A stretch of 64,000 nt of DNA, taken from Neptunitalea chrysea. GTDB lineage: Bacteria > Bacteroidota > Bacteroidia > Flavobacteriales > Flavobacteriaceae. Below are positions 7,494-16,511 of the stretch, piece by piece. The notes beneath the pieces were generated by a model that was not told the DNA's origin, ran no database searches, and worked only from the letters and a program-made list of their open reading frames with translations. The DNA lies in contig NZ_BRVP01000010.1 of the NCBI RefSeq assembly GCF_027924145.1, positions 97,445 through 161,444 on the forward strand, written 5' to 3'. Made by a program: the position numbers and the translations under genes. Position 1 is the first letter of the stretch; each line of letters opens with the position of its first letter.

Positions 7494-9680
7494 TTAGTAT
7501 TTAACCACCTTAAAATTAACTGTTGTTCCTGCGACATCCATTGCAAAGAAATACGTTCCTGCAGCAAACTTAGCCAAGTTTACATTAGCAGTAGTTAATC
7601 CCGGAAGTGCAGTATATAATAATTGTCCTGTAGTACTGTATACTTCAACCTTCTCTATTTGTGAAGCTGCCGTAATAGAAACTTCTCCTGAAGTTGGGTT
7701 TGGATAATATGAAAAATCTACTTGTTCATTTTTGTCTAATCCAAAAGTCGAATCTACACAAGAAACATTTGCTTCCCAACCTGCTGCAGTTGAATATGAA
7801 TCGGGTATAAACTCAAAAGTTAATGCCCCATCTGCCGCTGTAGATGTGAATGTACCTGGATTACTTGATCCTGATAATCCACCAGGAGTTAACAAAGTAG
7901 AATTCGTATCTGATCCATCATAGATATACATAAAATCGTAATCCTCTTCAGTATTAAAACTAGTAAAGGTAACCTCAGTAGCCTTACCTGTTTGCTCTGG
8001 TGTAAAAGTTCTAATTACAGTCTCACTATTAACATATTGACCACTAGTTCCTCCTTGATCGGCAAACACAAAACCACTGCATACATCTCCGTTAGTTCCT
8101 AAAATGGTAATATTAGACGCTGGTGTAGCAGTTGAATTGGTACACACAGGACGTATTCTAACTTTATAATACGTATTGCTTGTTAAACCATTTGCCACAT
8201 AAGAATATCCTGTAACTGTAGAATAAGTTGCTAATGGGAAATTATACGGAGAAACAGCAACCTCAAATTGAGATTCACCTCCATAAGAATCCCATGTAAT
8301 AGTTGCAGAAGTTTGAGTAATATTAGAAAATTGAACATTGTAAACTTGATTAACACAAGGACTTGAACAATCACTACTTAAACAATTAGAACCATCAATA
8401 GTATTTATAATAACATTTGAAGGTTGGTTACCAAAACCAATGCTAAAATTAATACCAACTCCAGAAATTAAGTGACAATAACTCATAATAGAACCTGCAT
8501 TTGGAATAGAACCCTCTGCACAAGAACCTTCACTATATCCTGCTTGTTGTCCACAGCCATCAATTGCGGTATTATCATTATTCCACACACAAGCATGGGT
8601 ATGCCTAGAACCCAAAAGGTGACCAAATTCGTGAGTAATTACCTGAACCGTCCAAGAATAAGTTGGTACTGTACTATAATAATAGCTAACATCTGAATAG
8701 GCACGATTTTCTGAGGAACACAAACCATCAATAGTACTCGCAAGACCTCCTAATCCACCTGAATCAATACCAACTAGCATTCCTAAGTCTCCATTAACTA
8801 TATCTCTATTTTGGTAAAACAAACTTAGATTTTCACTAGAAGAAGTACCCGTAAATGGGTCTGTAGAGGTCCAAATAAACATATCGTTTAAAGCTACTGT
8901 AATACCATCATTAGTATATAATGTTTGAACATTATTAAATACTGAGGTCATCCAGTTTGTGGTGGCTGTAACATCACTAGAGTTCTGAACATAAATATCA
9001 TTATCTATTTCCAAATACAGAGTAACGCAGTTTGTAGTAGCTACATTAGCTGTACCTTCAATTTTATATCCTTCATGGTTATCAGTTTCTTTCCCGCCAT
9101 TATCTTCAGTATGACACTCAAAATTAAGGCCTGTAACTAAATCCTGATCATCATATATAATGTATCCTGGTGTAGTCTTATCATTATCTAACTCCCCAAC
9201 TACAATGTTCCCAACATTTTCTCCAGATAAAATACCATTCACCTCATTCGCAAAAAAGTTAAAAGAAACAACAGAAGTACTTTCTCCATTAATTACCCCT
9301 CTATAATATACTCCTGGAGTATAGTTAACATTCGTTTCTTTATCTGTATCAACATTAAAGTTATCTGTAAACAAATTAACCTTATAAAGTTTTGCTACAA
9401 TATTCTGTTGAAGATAAGGTATCTCAATCTCAATAGTCTCATAAGCATTGGTAACAATATCTGAAACTGCTGAAGTATTTAAGGTAGCATACACGGCCTC
9501 CGTAACTGCCTTTGAAGACTCTAAAGTCTCAACCGAAGCATCTACATTTAAAACAGAAAAATGCTTAAAATCAGCACCTGTTTTTTCCAACTCCTTAACT
9601 TTTTTAGCTATTTCTTGCTGTGCATTTGCAAAAAAAACAGCTCCAAAAATAAGGCAACTAAATAGTAATATTTTTTTCAT
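7494..9680 (-). CDS. Secreted reprolysin-like zinc metalloprotease with Fn3, CUB and T9SS sorting domains
   Basis: The 728-residue protein starts with a signal peptide cleaved after ...FANA (residue 20), followed by a propeptide. The zinc motif HEFGHLLGSRHTH is at 350-362 and the Met-turn SIMSYCH at 397-403, which together define an M12B/reprolysin-type metzincin. Then come a fibronectin type III domain (about 438-520), a CUB-like domain (about 530-650) and a C-terminal type IX sorting domain (about 655-728, FSYYPNPTSGEVSI...). The product should be exported across the outer membrane by T9SS to act on extracellular or surface proteins. Natural substrates are unknown. It is a single-gene unit sharing a terminator with mfd. 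Confidence 0.92.
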   Translation of the reverse strand: MKKILLFSCLIFGAVFFANAQQEIAKKVKELEKTGADFKHFSVLNVDASVETLESSKAVTEAVYATLNTSAVSDIVTNAYETIEIEIPYLQQNIVAKLYKVNLFTDNFNVDTDKETNVNYTPGVYYRGVINGESTSVVSFNFFANEVNGILSGENVGNIVVGELDNDKTTPGYIIYDDQDLVTGLNFECHTEDNGGKETDNHEGYKIEGTANVATTNCVTLYLEIDNDIYVQNSSDVTATTNWMTSVFNNVQTLYTNDGITVALNDMFIWTSTDPFTGTSSSENLSLFYQNRDIVNGDLGMLVGIDSGGLGGLASTIDGLCSSENRAYSDVSYYYSTVPTYSWTVQVITHEFGHLLGSRHTHACVWNNDNTAIDGCGQQAGYSEGSCAEGSIPNAGSIMSYCHLISGVGINFSIGFGNQPSNVIINTIDGSNCLSSDCSSPCVNQVYNVQFSNITQTSATITWDSYGGESQFEVAVSPYNFPLATYSTVTGYSYVANGLTSNTYYKVRIRPVCTNSTATPASNITILGTNGDVCSGFVFADQGGTSGQYVNSETVIRTFTPEQTGKATEVTFTSFNTEEDYDFMYIYDGSDTNSTLLTPGGLSGSSNPGTFTSTAADGALTFEFIPDSYSTAAGWEANVSCVDSTFGLDKNEQVDFSYYPNPTSGEVSITAASQIEKVEVYSTTGQLLYTALPGLTTANVNLAKFAAGTYFFAMDVAGTTVNFKVVKY

Positions 9681-9755
9681 GATTTAAAACGATTCTTTAA
9701 AAAGATGTACAAAGCAAACTGTTTTGAAACTAAATTCAAAATTTTAACATGTTAA

Positions 9756-10415
9756 TTATAAACTTTTCAAATCCTTCATCACTTTAAAGGCTTTGTCTAT
9801 TTGATCCTCGGCCACAATAATGGTAAACTCATTTGAAGTAGATATCACTTCGTTAATAGTAATACCCTCCCAAGCCAAACGTTGAAAAATAAAATAATAA
9901 ATACCAGGTGTAGAAACGTTATCCTCAGGTAACTTAACCGAAATAGATGATAAATTCTCTTGTTTCTGTGTATACTTCTCTAGCTTAAAAGTATCCTCAA
10001 CAACAGTCTCCATAGTATTACTAACAACAATGTTTATTTCGTTAACACCTCTAGAAGAAGTATAAAACACATCTTTATTCTTATTAATTTCTCTTAAAAG
10101 TTGTGACTGACTATTTAATATAGATTCAGATACTAAAAAAGTATAATCTGTAAGTGAAGAACGTACTGTAATTTCTCCAATATTTTTTAATACCTTCAAA
10201 ATTCTATGAGTAGCCCTAAATTCCATATCTGCAGAAAGACGTTTTAAGGCCATTACTACGGCTCCGCTTCTAACTTCTTTACCCAAACCTTCCTGAATAT
10301 CTTCCTTAATCACTCGAGATAATGATGTAAGGTTAATGATTCCTTGTGCCAGAGCACTTTGTAAAAAAGGTTTCGACTTAATGTAATCTTCTACAACTGA
10401 GGATATTGTTTTCAT
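9756..10415 (-). CDS. Stand-alone ACT-domain protein related to the aspartokinase regulatory region
   Basis: The in-frame ATG at 10415 (MKTISSVVEDYI) is preferred, giving 219 residues. The N-terminal 90 residues are helical (KPFLQSALAQGIINLTSLSRVI), looking like a winged-helix or helical adaptor. Residues about 75-219 hold two ACT-like units, the second ending NVSTPGIYYFIFQRLAWEGITINEVISTSNEFTII. There is no kinase domain, although such genes are often annotated as aspartate kinase. ACT modules normally bind amino acids, and an N-terminal DNA-binding-like part would suit a small amino-acid sensor; that is inference. It has its own promoter after yraN, with a palindrome over the -33 region. 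Confidence 0.75.
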   Translation of the reverse strand: MKTISSVVEDYIKSKPFLQSALAQGIINLTSLSRVIKEDIQEGLGKEVRSGAVVMALKRLSADMEFRATHRILKVLKNIGEITVRSSLTDYTFLVSESILNSQSQLLREINKNKDVFYTSSRGVNEINIVVSNTMETVVEDTFKLEKYTQKQENLSSISVKLPEDNVSTPGIYYFIFQRLAWEGITINEVISTSNEFTIIVAEDQIDKAFKVMKDLKSL

Positions 10416-10433
10416 AGATTTTGTTTTATGTCT

Positions 10434-10463
10434 CAAAAATAAAACATTTTGTTGTAAATACAA
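10434..10463 (-). promoter_or_regulatory. Promoter of the ACT-domain gene
   Basis: On the minus strand TTG (10461-10463) is followed after 19 bp by TATTTTTG (10434-10441), an exact TAnnTTTG box with ideal spacing, 18 bp before the ATG at 10415. Confidence 0.65.
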
Positions 10464-10464
10464 C
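10451..10464. promoter_or_regulatory. Candidate operator over the ACT-gene promoter
   Basis: The perfect palindrome GTTGTA-AA-TACAAC covers the -33 element and the spacer of the ACT-gene promoter. The position suits a repressor, possibly the ACT protein itself; there is no direct proof. Confidence 0.4.
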
Positions 10465-10478
10465 ATTTTATTATTCTT

Positions 10479-10838
10479 TTAGAAGAAGTAAAATGCATCC
10501 TCTATATGATTAACAACTAGTCCGTCTTTTTGCTTTAAAATTGCTATTATATCAAATCTAATCTCTACATCTAAATTATTTTGCTCTACATATTTATTTA
10601 CAGCATTTATTAGAAATTGGATTTTACGTTTACTAACAAATTGCTCAGGATCACCAAAATACCCAGTACTTCTAGCCTTCACCTCTATAACCACCAACAC
10701 TTCATTATCAAATGCCAAAATATCAATTTCAGCCTTTCCATATCTATAGTTACGAAAGGCTATTCTATAAGCTTTCCTCTTTAAATAGTTTACCGCCTCA
10801 TCTTCCGCTAGTTTTCCAAAATCGTTATGTTCTGCCAA
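10479..10838 (-). CDS. YraN family (UPF0102) endonuclease-like protein
   Basis: The 119-residue protein matches the UPF0102 family in length and motifs: GKLAEDEAVNYLKRKAY, then NYRYGKAEIDILAFDNEVLVVIEVKARS, where E-x-D...E-x-K (about residues 37-54) is the restriction-endonuclease-like catalytic core. The family is widespread and poorly characterised; a nuclease role in DNA processing is assumed from the fold. It is the first of two same-strand genes with the ACT protein, 63 bp apart, though the second has its own promoter. Confidence 0.92.
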   Translation of the reverse strand: MAEHNDFGKLAEDEAVNYLKRKAYRIAFRNYRYGKAEIDILAFDNEVLVVIEVKARSTGYFGDPEQFVSKRKIQFLINAVNKYVEQNNLDVEIRFDIIAILKQKDGLVVNHIEDAFYFF

Positions 10839-10894
10839 ATCAAAAGTGTTATTTGATATTCATATTTAAATGCTGTAACATGTACAACATATAA

Positions 10895-10929
10895 AAAAAG
10901 GGGAACCGAAAATTACGGTTCCCCTTTTT
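10895..10929 (-). terminator. Terminator of the proline operon
   Basis: A 14-bp stem (10895-10908 with 10916-10929) with a 7-nt loop and, on the minus strand, a T7 run lies 21 bp after the proA stop. Confidence 0.9.
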
Positions 10930-10949
10930 ACATTTATAATAACATCAAA

Positions 10950-12149
10950 TTATTCACGTATCTGCCCGTTACCAAACACATAGTATTTATTGGTAACCAA
11001 CTGCTTTAATCCAAGCGGGCCTCTATGGTGTAACTTATCAGTACTAATAGCCAGTTCTGCACCAACCCCCATTTGTCCACCATCTGTAAATCTAGTAGAT
11101 GCATTATGATATACAGCAGCACTATCTACTTGTTGCATAAATGCAAACGCAACTGTAGTATCTTCCGTCATAATTGTAGAAGAATGCCCTCCTGAATACG
11201 TATTGATCTTTTCAATAGCAGCATCTACATCGTTAGTCATGCCAATTACACATCGCATAGCTAAAAACTCTTCATACCAAACAGCCTCATCTGCAATCAC
11301 CTGATTTTTGGTTAATACTTTAGATACGTTATCATCTACCAATACAGTAACATTGGACTCCTTCAAAATTGCATTTAACTCTTTAAGTTTTGCTTCAAGA
11401 TCGGGTAAATCAGCATCAAACAAAATTTTATCTAATGCATTACAAGCAGAAATTTTATGCGTTTTTGCATTTAAAATAACGTTCACCGTTTTATCCCAAT
11501 CTGCATTCTTATGTACAAACAAGAAATTATTTCCTCTACCACTAATAAGTACAGCACATTGTGCATGTTCTTTTACAAAAGCAATTAAACGCTCACCTCC
11601 TCGTGGTACAATTAAATCCAACTTCTGATCAGGATTTTTCAAAAATGCCTGTGTCTCATCACGGTTTAAGGTTAATAATTGAATCCAATCTCTCTCTAAT
11701 CCATTTTCTTCTAAAGCAAGATGCCAACAATATACTAACTCCTTGTTGCTATGCACCGCCTCTTTACCGCCTTTTAAAAGAATTTTATTATTTGCCTTAA
11801 ACGCAAGAACCGCAGCTTCAATAGTAACATCAGGTCTAGATTCATAAATAATCATAATAGTACCAAAAGGCGCCGTTTTATTAATCACTTTTAAACCATT
11901 AGCCAACGTAAGACTAGATATTTCTGTATCTACAGGATCATCTTGCTCCATTACTTCCGTAACCGCCTGTATCATTCCATCAACCTTTTTATCATTCACT
12001 ACCAAGCGATCATACATAGCCTGATCATCTTTAGTAAATGCATCAAGATCTCTTTTATTAGCGTCTATTATTTCCGCTCTACGATTGCCTAAAATGGTAA
12101 TCATAGACTTTAAAACTTTATTCTTTATCGCTTTCGCCATCAATTTCAT
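10950..12149 (-). CDS. proA: Gamma-glutamyl phosphate reductase
   Basis: ProA reduces gamma-glutamyl phosphate to glutamate-5-semialdehyde with NADPH, the second step of proline synthesis. The 399 residues are of normal family length. The nucleotide-binding region includes APFGTIMIIYESRPDVTIEAA, and the catalytic cysteine lies in THKISACNALDKIL. It is last in the proC-proB-proA operon, 21 bp after proB, and is followed by a strong terminator. Cytoplasmic. Confidence 0.97.
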   Translation of the reverse strand: MKLMAKAIKNKVLKSMITILGNRRAEIIDANKRDLDAFTKDDQAMYDRLVVNDKKVDGMIQAVTEVMEQDDPVDTEISSLTLANGLKVINKTAPFGTIMIIYESRPDVTIEAAVLAFKANNKILLKGGKEAVHSNKELVYCWHLALEENGLERDWIQLLTLNRDETQAFLKNPDQKLDLIVPRGGERLIAFVKEHAQCAVLISGRGNNFLFVHKNADWDKTVNVILNAKTHKISACNALDKILFDADLPDLEAKLKELNAILKESNVTVLVDDNVSKVLTKNQVIADEAVWYEEFLAMRCVIGMTNDVDAAIEKINTYSGGHSSTIMTEDTTVAFAFMQQVDSAAVYHNASTRFTDGGQMGVGAELAISTDKLHHRGPLGLKQLVTNKYYVFGNGQIRE

Positions 12150-12170
12150 ATCAATTCTATACTTTAGTTG

Positions 12171-12941
12171 TTAAGCTGTAAATTTTGTACCAACAGATTT
12201 TCCATGAACAATATCCAGGATAATGTTTTCATTCTTTCCATTAGCTATAAAAGTAGGGATGTTTTTCTTAGCTGTAGCCTTTGCAATATGTAGTTTAGAG
12301 GCCATACCCCCTCTACCTTCTGCTTCTCCTTTACGGTTCTCTGCTACATATTTCTCAACATTCTCAGCTACTTTTACGTTTTGAATAAGTTTGGTATCCT
12401 CATCTTCAGGGTGCCCGTCATATAAACCATCAGTATCGGTAAGCATAATCAATAAATCAGCATTAATCAATTCTGCTACTAAACTTGCTAACTCATCATT
12501 ATCAGTAAACATGCTACTGGTAAGCGATACAGCGTCGTCCTCATTTGCAATTGGCACAACTCCTTCAGACAATAATCCCTCATAACAATTTACCATATTT
12601 TTTCTATGATCACCCGGATTAAAATCTCTTTTAGTAGCTAATACTTGAGCACATTTCATTCCATAATCATGAAAAATATTGTAATAAAGGCGCATCATTC
12701 TTGGTTGCCCAATGGAGCTAAACACCTGACGTCTCATAGCCTTATCACTTATAGTGCTTTCTCCAAGTACTTCTTTACCTGCAATTACAGAACCCGATGA
12801 CACTAATACGGTCATTACGTTCTCTTCATATAATTGTGCTACTTGTTTTACCAAATGTTCTAAAACAGGTCTTACAATTCTATTGTCTTTGTTGGTCATT
12901 ACGTTTGTTCCTACTTTAATGACCACACGTTTATCGTACAT
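12171..12941 (-). CDS. proB: Glutamate 5-kinase, short form without PUA domain
   Basis: ProB phosphorylates glutamate, the committed and proline-inhibited step of proline synthesis. The amino-acid kinase fold is complete: VVIKVGTNVM at the N-terminus, VLVSSGSVIAG, VVPIANEDDAVS, and the C-terminal GRGGMASKLHIAKATAKK nucleotide-binding loop. The protein has only 256 residues and stops at the end of the kinase domain, so it lacks the roughly 100-residue C-terminal PUA domain of E. coli ProB. The reading frame and neighbours are intact, so this is a native short form rather than a truncation. It lies 6 bp after proC. Confidence 0.95.
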   Translation of the reverse strand: MYDKRVVIKVGTNVMTNKDNRIVRPVLEHLVKQVAQLYEENVMTVLVSSGSVIAGKEVLGESTISDKAMRRQVFSSIGQPRMMRLYYNIFHDYGMKCAQVLATKRDFNPGDHRKNMVNCYEGLLSEGVVPIANEDDAVSLTSSMFTDNDELASLVAELINADLLIMLTDTDGLYDGHPEDEDTKLIQNVKVAENVEKYVAENRKGEAEGRGGMASKLHIAKATAKKNIPTFIANGKNENIILDIVHGKSVGTKFTA

Positions 12942-12947
12942 GTTTTT

Positions 12948-13754
12948 CTATTTTTCTTTTCCTAATTCAACTGCTCTGTCAAAAGCGGCATAAGCAGCCT
13001 CTTTAATACGCTCTTTCACGTTATTATCTTCCATAGAATCTAATGCAGCTCTTGTGGTTCCTCCTTTAGAGGCAACTCTATCCATCCATGTATTAGGAGA
13101 TAAATCAGATTGATTAAACAACTCTACTGCTCCATCAAAAGTTTGTGTTACTAACACTTTTGAATCCCCCGATGAAAATCCCATTTTTAAGGCAGCTTCC
13201 ATCATAGACTGCATAAAATAAAATACATAGGCAGGTCCACTACCAGAAATACCAGTAGAAGCATCTATATACTTCTCTGAACTTACTTTAAGTGATTTTC
13301 CTGTTGTATTTAAAAGACTCTCTACAGTAATTAATTCTAAACGAGAAACCTCTTTACTTGCCGTAAAAGAAGTAACACCTTTACCAACTTGTGCCGGTAA
13401 ATTTGGCATAGCTCTTACCACCTTAGTTATACCTAATGCAGTTTGCATTGTTTCTATGGTAACACCTGCCATTATAGATATAATAATCTGATCTGGTAAT
13501 ACCATTGATTTCATCTTTGCAAATAATTCAGCACTATGAAATGGCTTTACCGCTATAAAGATAATATCTGCTTTTGGCAAACAATCTTTAAGCTGATCAT
13601 ACACGTCAAAATGTTCAATTTTTTCTAATGATAATAATTTTTCTGGAGAATTATCTAAAATCATTAGATCTTTCTTTTTCAAGAATTTAGACTTAGACAT
13701 AGCCTGGGCATAGGTGAGACCCATATTTCCTGCACCTATAACTAAAACTTTCAT
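12948..13754 (-). CDS. proC: Pyrroline-5-carboxylate reductase
   Basis: ProC reduces pyrroline-5-carboxylate to proline, the last step of the pathway. The N-terminal Rossmann motif GAGNMGLTYAQAM begins at residue 7, and the signature region ISGSGPAYVFYFMQSMMEAALKMG and the C-terminal VASKGGTTRAAL loop are present. Length (268) is standard. It is the first gene of the proC-proB-proA operon. A plausible promoter has CAACTTTG (minus strand, 13789-13796), one mismatch from consensus, 21 bp from a TTG at 13818-13820. Confidence 0.96.
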   Translation of the reverse strand: MKVLVIGAGNMGLTYAQAMSKSKFLKKKDLMILDNSPEKLLSLEKIEHFDVYDQLKDCLPKADIIFIAVKPFHSAELFAKMKSMVLPDQIIISIMAGVTIETMQTALGITKVVRAMPNLPAQVGKGVTSFTASKEVSRLELITVESLLNTTGKSLKVSSEKYIDASTGISGSGPAYVFYFMQSMMEAALKMGFSSGDSKVLVTQTFDGAVELFNQSDLSPNTWMDRVASKGGTTRAALDSMEDNNVKERIKEAAYAAFDRAVELGKEK

Positions 13755-14454
13755 GTATTAGTTTTTGAGTTAATATTAAATTATGGTGCAAAGTTGCCTA
13801 ATTATAGGCCCTTATGCCAATTTTAACCATAGAGATTATTGACTCCTATCCTTTAATCATAAATAAATTCTATACAAAAAGTAAGTAAAAATTTATTTTA
13901 TCTATCGATTGAAGAGAAAAGAAACCTTGGTAGACCTTATACAGTATAGTCTAAGAAATTTTTAAAAATTCCAAAAAAATGAAATATAAATTTCATTTCC
14001 CATTACAAAAAAAGCACTCTTTTCCTATGTTAAAAAATGCTAACCAAATTTAAGAGAACGTTAAACAAGCAAATAATCCATCGATAAACTATACTATAAA
14101 GAATCTACGTTCTTAAAAAGAAAGATAAAAAATACAAATTATAACTGTAAATACAACAAATAAAAACCGTATAAACGCAACCAAACTGTATTTAAAAAAT
14201 TAACTAGAACGCAATAGTTTAACGGGTTTACAGATGAAAAATCAGTTTACCAAGCTTGACTCTCACAATACCTCTAATCCACAAATATTTTATTAATTTT
14301 TCAGTACAAAACTGATTTAATGACAATATGTTAAAAAAAGATTAAAAAAATAATTATATGTAACAATCCTGTAATTTCACAGTCTATTATAAACGAGTAA
14401 AGTACTCAAAACAATAATTAAAAATCATTCATTAAATCAAATAAAATATTAATT
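13755..14454. other. 700-bp AT-rich intergenic region between divergent proC and the ankyrin gene
   Basis: I see no gene here. There is one perfect inverted repeat, ATGAAAT-ATAA-ATTTCAT, at 13979-13996. The right end holds the promoter region of the ankyrin gene. The region is long for two ordinary promoters, and base composition is strongly A-rich on the plus strand, as in non-coding DNA elsewhere in this window. Confidence 0.6.
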
Positions 14455-14862
14455 ATGAAAAGAACAATTGCAACCTTCGTTTTAGCACTTAGTGCTTTAG
14501 TAGCTACTGCTACTGAATTACCAACTTTAGAAAAAGTAGATAATTCTGAAATTACAACAAATACTGTATTAAACTCTGAATTAAATCCATTCTGTAAAGC
14601 GATCGTTTTAGGAAAAACAGATATGGTAAAACAGATGATTGAATTAGGAGAAAATATTAACCAAAAGTGTTTGGGTAAAACTCCTGCTATGTATGCTGCA
14701 CGCTACAATAAAGCAGAAATTTTAAGCTTGCTTATTACCAATGGAGCAGACCTTACTATTCAATCGGATAAAGAACATTATACTGCAGAAAAATTTGCTA
14801 AATTATCTAGTGCTACCGAAACATTAGCCATTATAACAGCAGCTAAACAAGACGTATTATAA
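14455..14862 (+). CDS. Small exported ankyrin-repeat protein
   Basis: The 135-residue protein has a signal peptide (MKRTIATFVLALSALVATATE, cleavage near residue 19-20) and then two to three ankyrin units: NPFCKAIVLGKTDMVKQMIELGENINQKC, LGKTPAMYAARYNKAEILSLLITNGADLTIQS, and the partial DKEHYTAEKFAKLSSATE. Ankyrin repeats bind other proteins; here they would act in the periplasm or outside the cell. The partner is unknown. It is a single-gene unit with a very strong terminator. Confidence 0.85.
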   Translation: MKRTIATFVLALSALVATATELPTLEKVDNSEITTNTVLNSELNPFCKAIVLGKTDMVKQMIELGENINQKCLGKTPAMYAARYNKAEILSLLITNGADLTIQSDKEHYTAEKFAKLSSATETLAIITAAKQDVL

Positions 14863-14874
14863 AGTTATATAACC

Positions 14875-14906
14875 AAAAAGTGATGTGTTTAAACACATCA
14901 CTTTTT
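14875..14906. terminator. Bidirectional terminator (perfect 32-bp palindrome)
   Basis: The sequence AAAAAGTGATGTG plus TTT and its exact complement form a 32-bp palindrome ending in T8. It ends the ankyrin gene and also overlaps the last codons of the convergent rsmI. Confidence 0.9.
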
Positions 14907-15569
14907 TTTACCTTCTACTACTATTACTATTTCTCCTTTAGGAGGTTTATTGTTAAAATGTTGAAGTACCTCGGTTACTGTTCCTCTAATAGTTTCTTCA
15001 TGTAACTTACTTAACTCTCTGGAGACCGATATACGCCTATCTTCACCAAAATATTCTTCAAAATGTTGAAGTGTCTTGATTAACTTATGAGGCGACTCAT
15101 AAAAGATTATAGTTCTTACCTCTTCAGCTAAAATTTGAAATCGAGTTTGTCTACCCTTCTTAACCGGTAAAAAACCTTCGAACACAAATTTATCGTTAGG
15201 CAATCCACTATTAACTAGAGCAGGTACAAAAGCTGTTGCTCCTGGCAAACACTCTACTTCTATACTATTTTCTATACAAGCTCGCGTTACTAAAAATCCG
15301 GGATCTGATATCGCAGGAGTACCTGCATCACTTATTAAAGCTCCCGTTTCCCCTCTCTTTAAACGGGCTATAACGGTTTCTACTGTCTTATGCTCATTAT
15401 GCATATGGTGACTATACATAGGAGTACCTATATCAAAATGTTTTAAGAGTTTCCCAGAGGTACGGGTATCTTCCGCTAATATAAAATCAGCTTCATTTAA
15501 AACTTTTATAGCTCTAAATGTCATATCTTCAAGATTCCCTATAGGAGTTGGAACAATATATAACTTCAT
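14898..15569 (-). CDS. rsmI: 16S rRNA (cytidine-1402-2'-O)-methyltransferase RsmI
   Basis: RsmI uses S-adenosylmethionine to 2'-O-methylate C1402 of 16S rRNA in the decoding centre. The 223-residue protein begins MKLYIVPTPIGNLEDMTFRAIKVL and shows the tetrapyrrole-methylase fold: ILAEDTRTSGKLL, LISDAGTPAISDPG, CLPGATAFVPALVNSGLP and FYESPHKLIKTL. The lysine-rich end (GKKK) is encoded by the A-tract of the shared terminator. It lies 44 bp after the conserved unknown gene at 15614-16405 on the same strand and may be co-transcribed. Confidence 0.97.
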   Translation of the reverse strand: MKLYIVPTPIGNLEDMTFRAIKVLNEADFILAEDTRTSGKLLKHFDIGTPMYSHHMHNEHKTVETVIARLKRGETGALISDAGTPAISDPGFLVTRACIENSIEVECLPGATAFVPALVNSGLPNDKFVFEGFLPVKKGRQTRFQILAEEVRTIIFYESPHKLIKTLQHFEEYFGEDRRISVSRELSKLHEETIRGTVTEVLQHFNNKPPKGEIVIVVEGKKK

Positions 15570-15613
15570 ATTACAATAACGCTCTAAATACTTGTTTAAG
15601 AATTTGGCTCTTA

Positions 15614-16405
15614 TTAGTCAAATTTCTTTTCAATAATAGCATAGAAACGCGTTTCATATTCTTCTTTACCATCCCAATTATTATAATCTGGTTTTACCAT
15701 TTGTTCTATAAATGTTTGAGCCTCTACAAAGGAAGTGGCTGTATTTAATTGAGAAATAACTCTATTATAGTCATCTGAATTACCTCCAAACAAATGTTTT
15801 ACAAACCCTATTCTATCATTTAATCCTATCTGAATACCATGTCTAAACGCTCTGTCATTTAAAGATTTTGACAATTTACTTACTTTTGGTTCCTCTACTA
15901 CAGGTTTACTCACAACAGGTTCAGGTATCTTCGCTTCTTTAACTTCCTCCTGAACAGGTTCAGAGGGTGTTTCCTCAACTTTAGGTTCTTCTTTTACCAC
16001 AAAAGAAGCTTGTTCTTTTTTTACAAACATAGCTTCCGAACTAAAACCAGATAAAATATCGTCTAATGTTTCTTCTTTATGATCTTTCTCGGGCATTTCT
16101 TCTACCATCCCTTTAATGGTATCCATTAATGGCGACACAATATCTTCTTCATTAGGGTTACTTTCAGGAACTTGTTTATTGTTAGTCATTACATTACCCG
16201 CCATTTCTTCAAACTTCTCAATCACCTCATTCTTACCAATTGTTGGCTGCACAGCTCCAAAATGCTCCTCAACAAACTTCAAAACCGTAAGTTTCTCATA
16301 TAATTTTTGGGTTTCCGTCAGCAAGGCATCAATATCTTCTTTCCCCTTTAATTTCAATACTTTATGAGCAATACTAATTAATTCTGACTCTAATTTCTTT
16401 TTCAT
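15614..16405 (-). CDS. Conserved unknown protein with an acidic Pro/Glu/Val linker
   Basis: I use the ATG at 16405 ([22 protein letters not shown]), giving 263 residues; the upstream extension would run into the tdk promoter. Residues 1-70 are helical ([24 protein letters not shown]), then comes a low-complexity acidic linker rich in E, P, V and K (about 130-190), then a compact C-terminal helical part ([26 protein letters not shown]...[25 protein letters not shown]). No catalytic motif is visible. The three-part layout resembles a scaffold or adaptor. I recall such a protein beside tdk in other Flavobacteriia but know of no function. Confidence 0.85.
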   Translation of the reverse strand: MKKKLESELISIAHKVLKLKGKEDIDALLTETQKLYEKLTVLKFVEEHFGAVQPTIGKNEVIEKFEEMAGNVMTNNKQVPESNPNEEDIVSPLMDTIKGMVEEMPEKDHKEETLDDILSGFSSEAMFVKKEQASFVVKEEPKVEETPSEPVQEEVKEAKIPEPVVSKPVVEEPKVSKLSKSLNDRAFRHGIQIGLNDRIGFVKHLFGGNSDDYNRVISQLNTATSFVEAQTFIEQMVKPDYNNWDGKEEYETRFYAIIEKKFD

Positions 16406-16443
16406 ATTTAAAATTTTAAGCAAATTGCTTCTTAACTTTTTGA

Positions 16444-16451
16444 TAAATTTG
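16444..16451 (+). promoter_or_regulatory. -7 box of the tdk-alr promoter
   Basis: TAAATTTG matches TAnnTTTG exactly and lies 60 bp upstream of the tdk ATG at 16512, between the divergent genes. Confidence 0.45.
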
Positions 16452-16511
16452 CATAAGCTTATTAGCTTTACAAAAAAGCAAGCTGACAGCTTTAGACCTG
16501 AAAAGTACAAA

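Noticed and set aside
9756..10415. Aspartate kinase
   Set aside because: The ACT-like modules resemble its regulatory part, but the kinase domain is absent and the protein is only 219 residues long.
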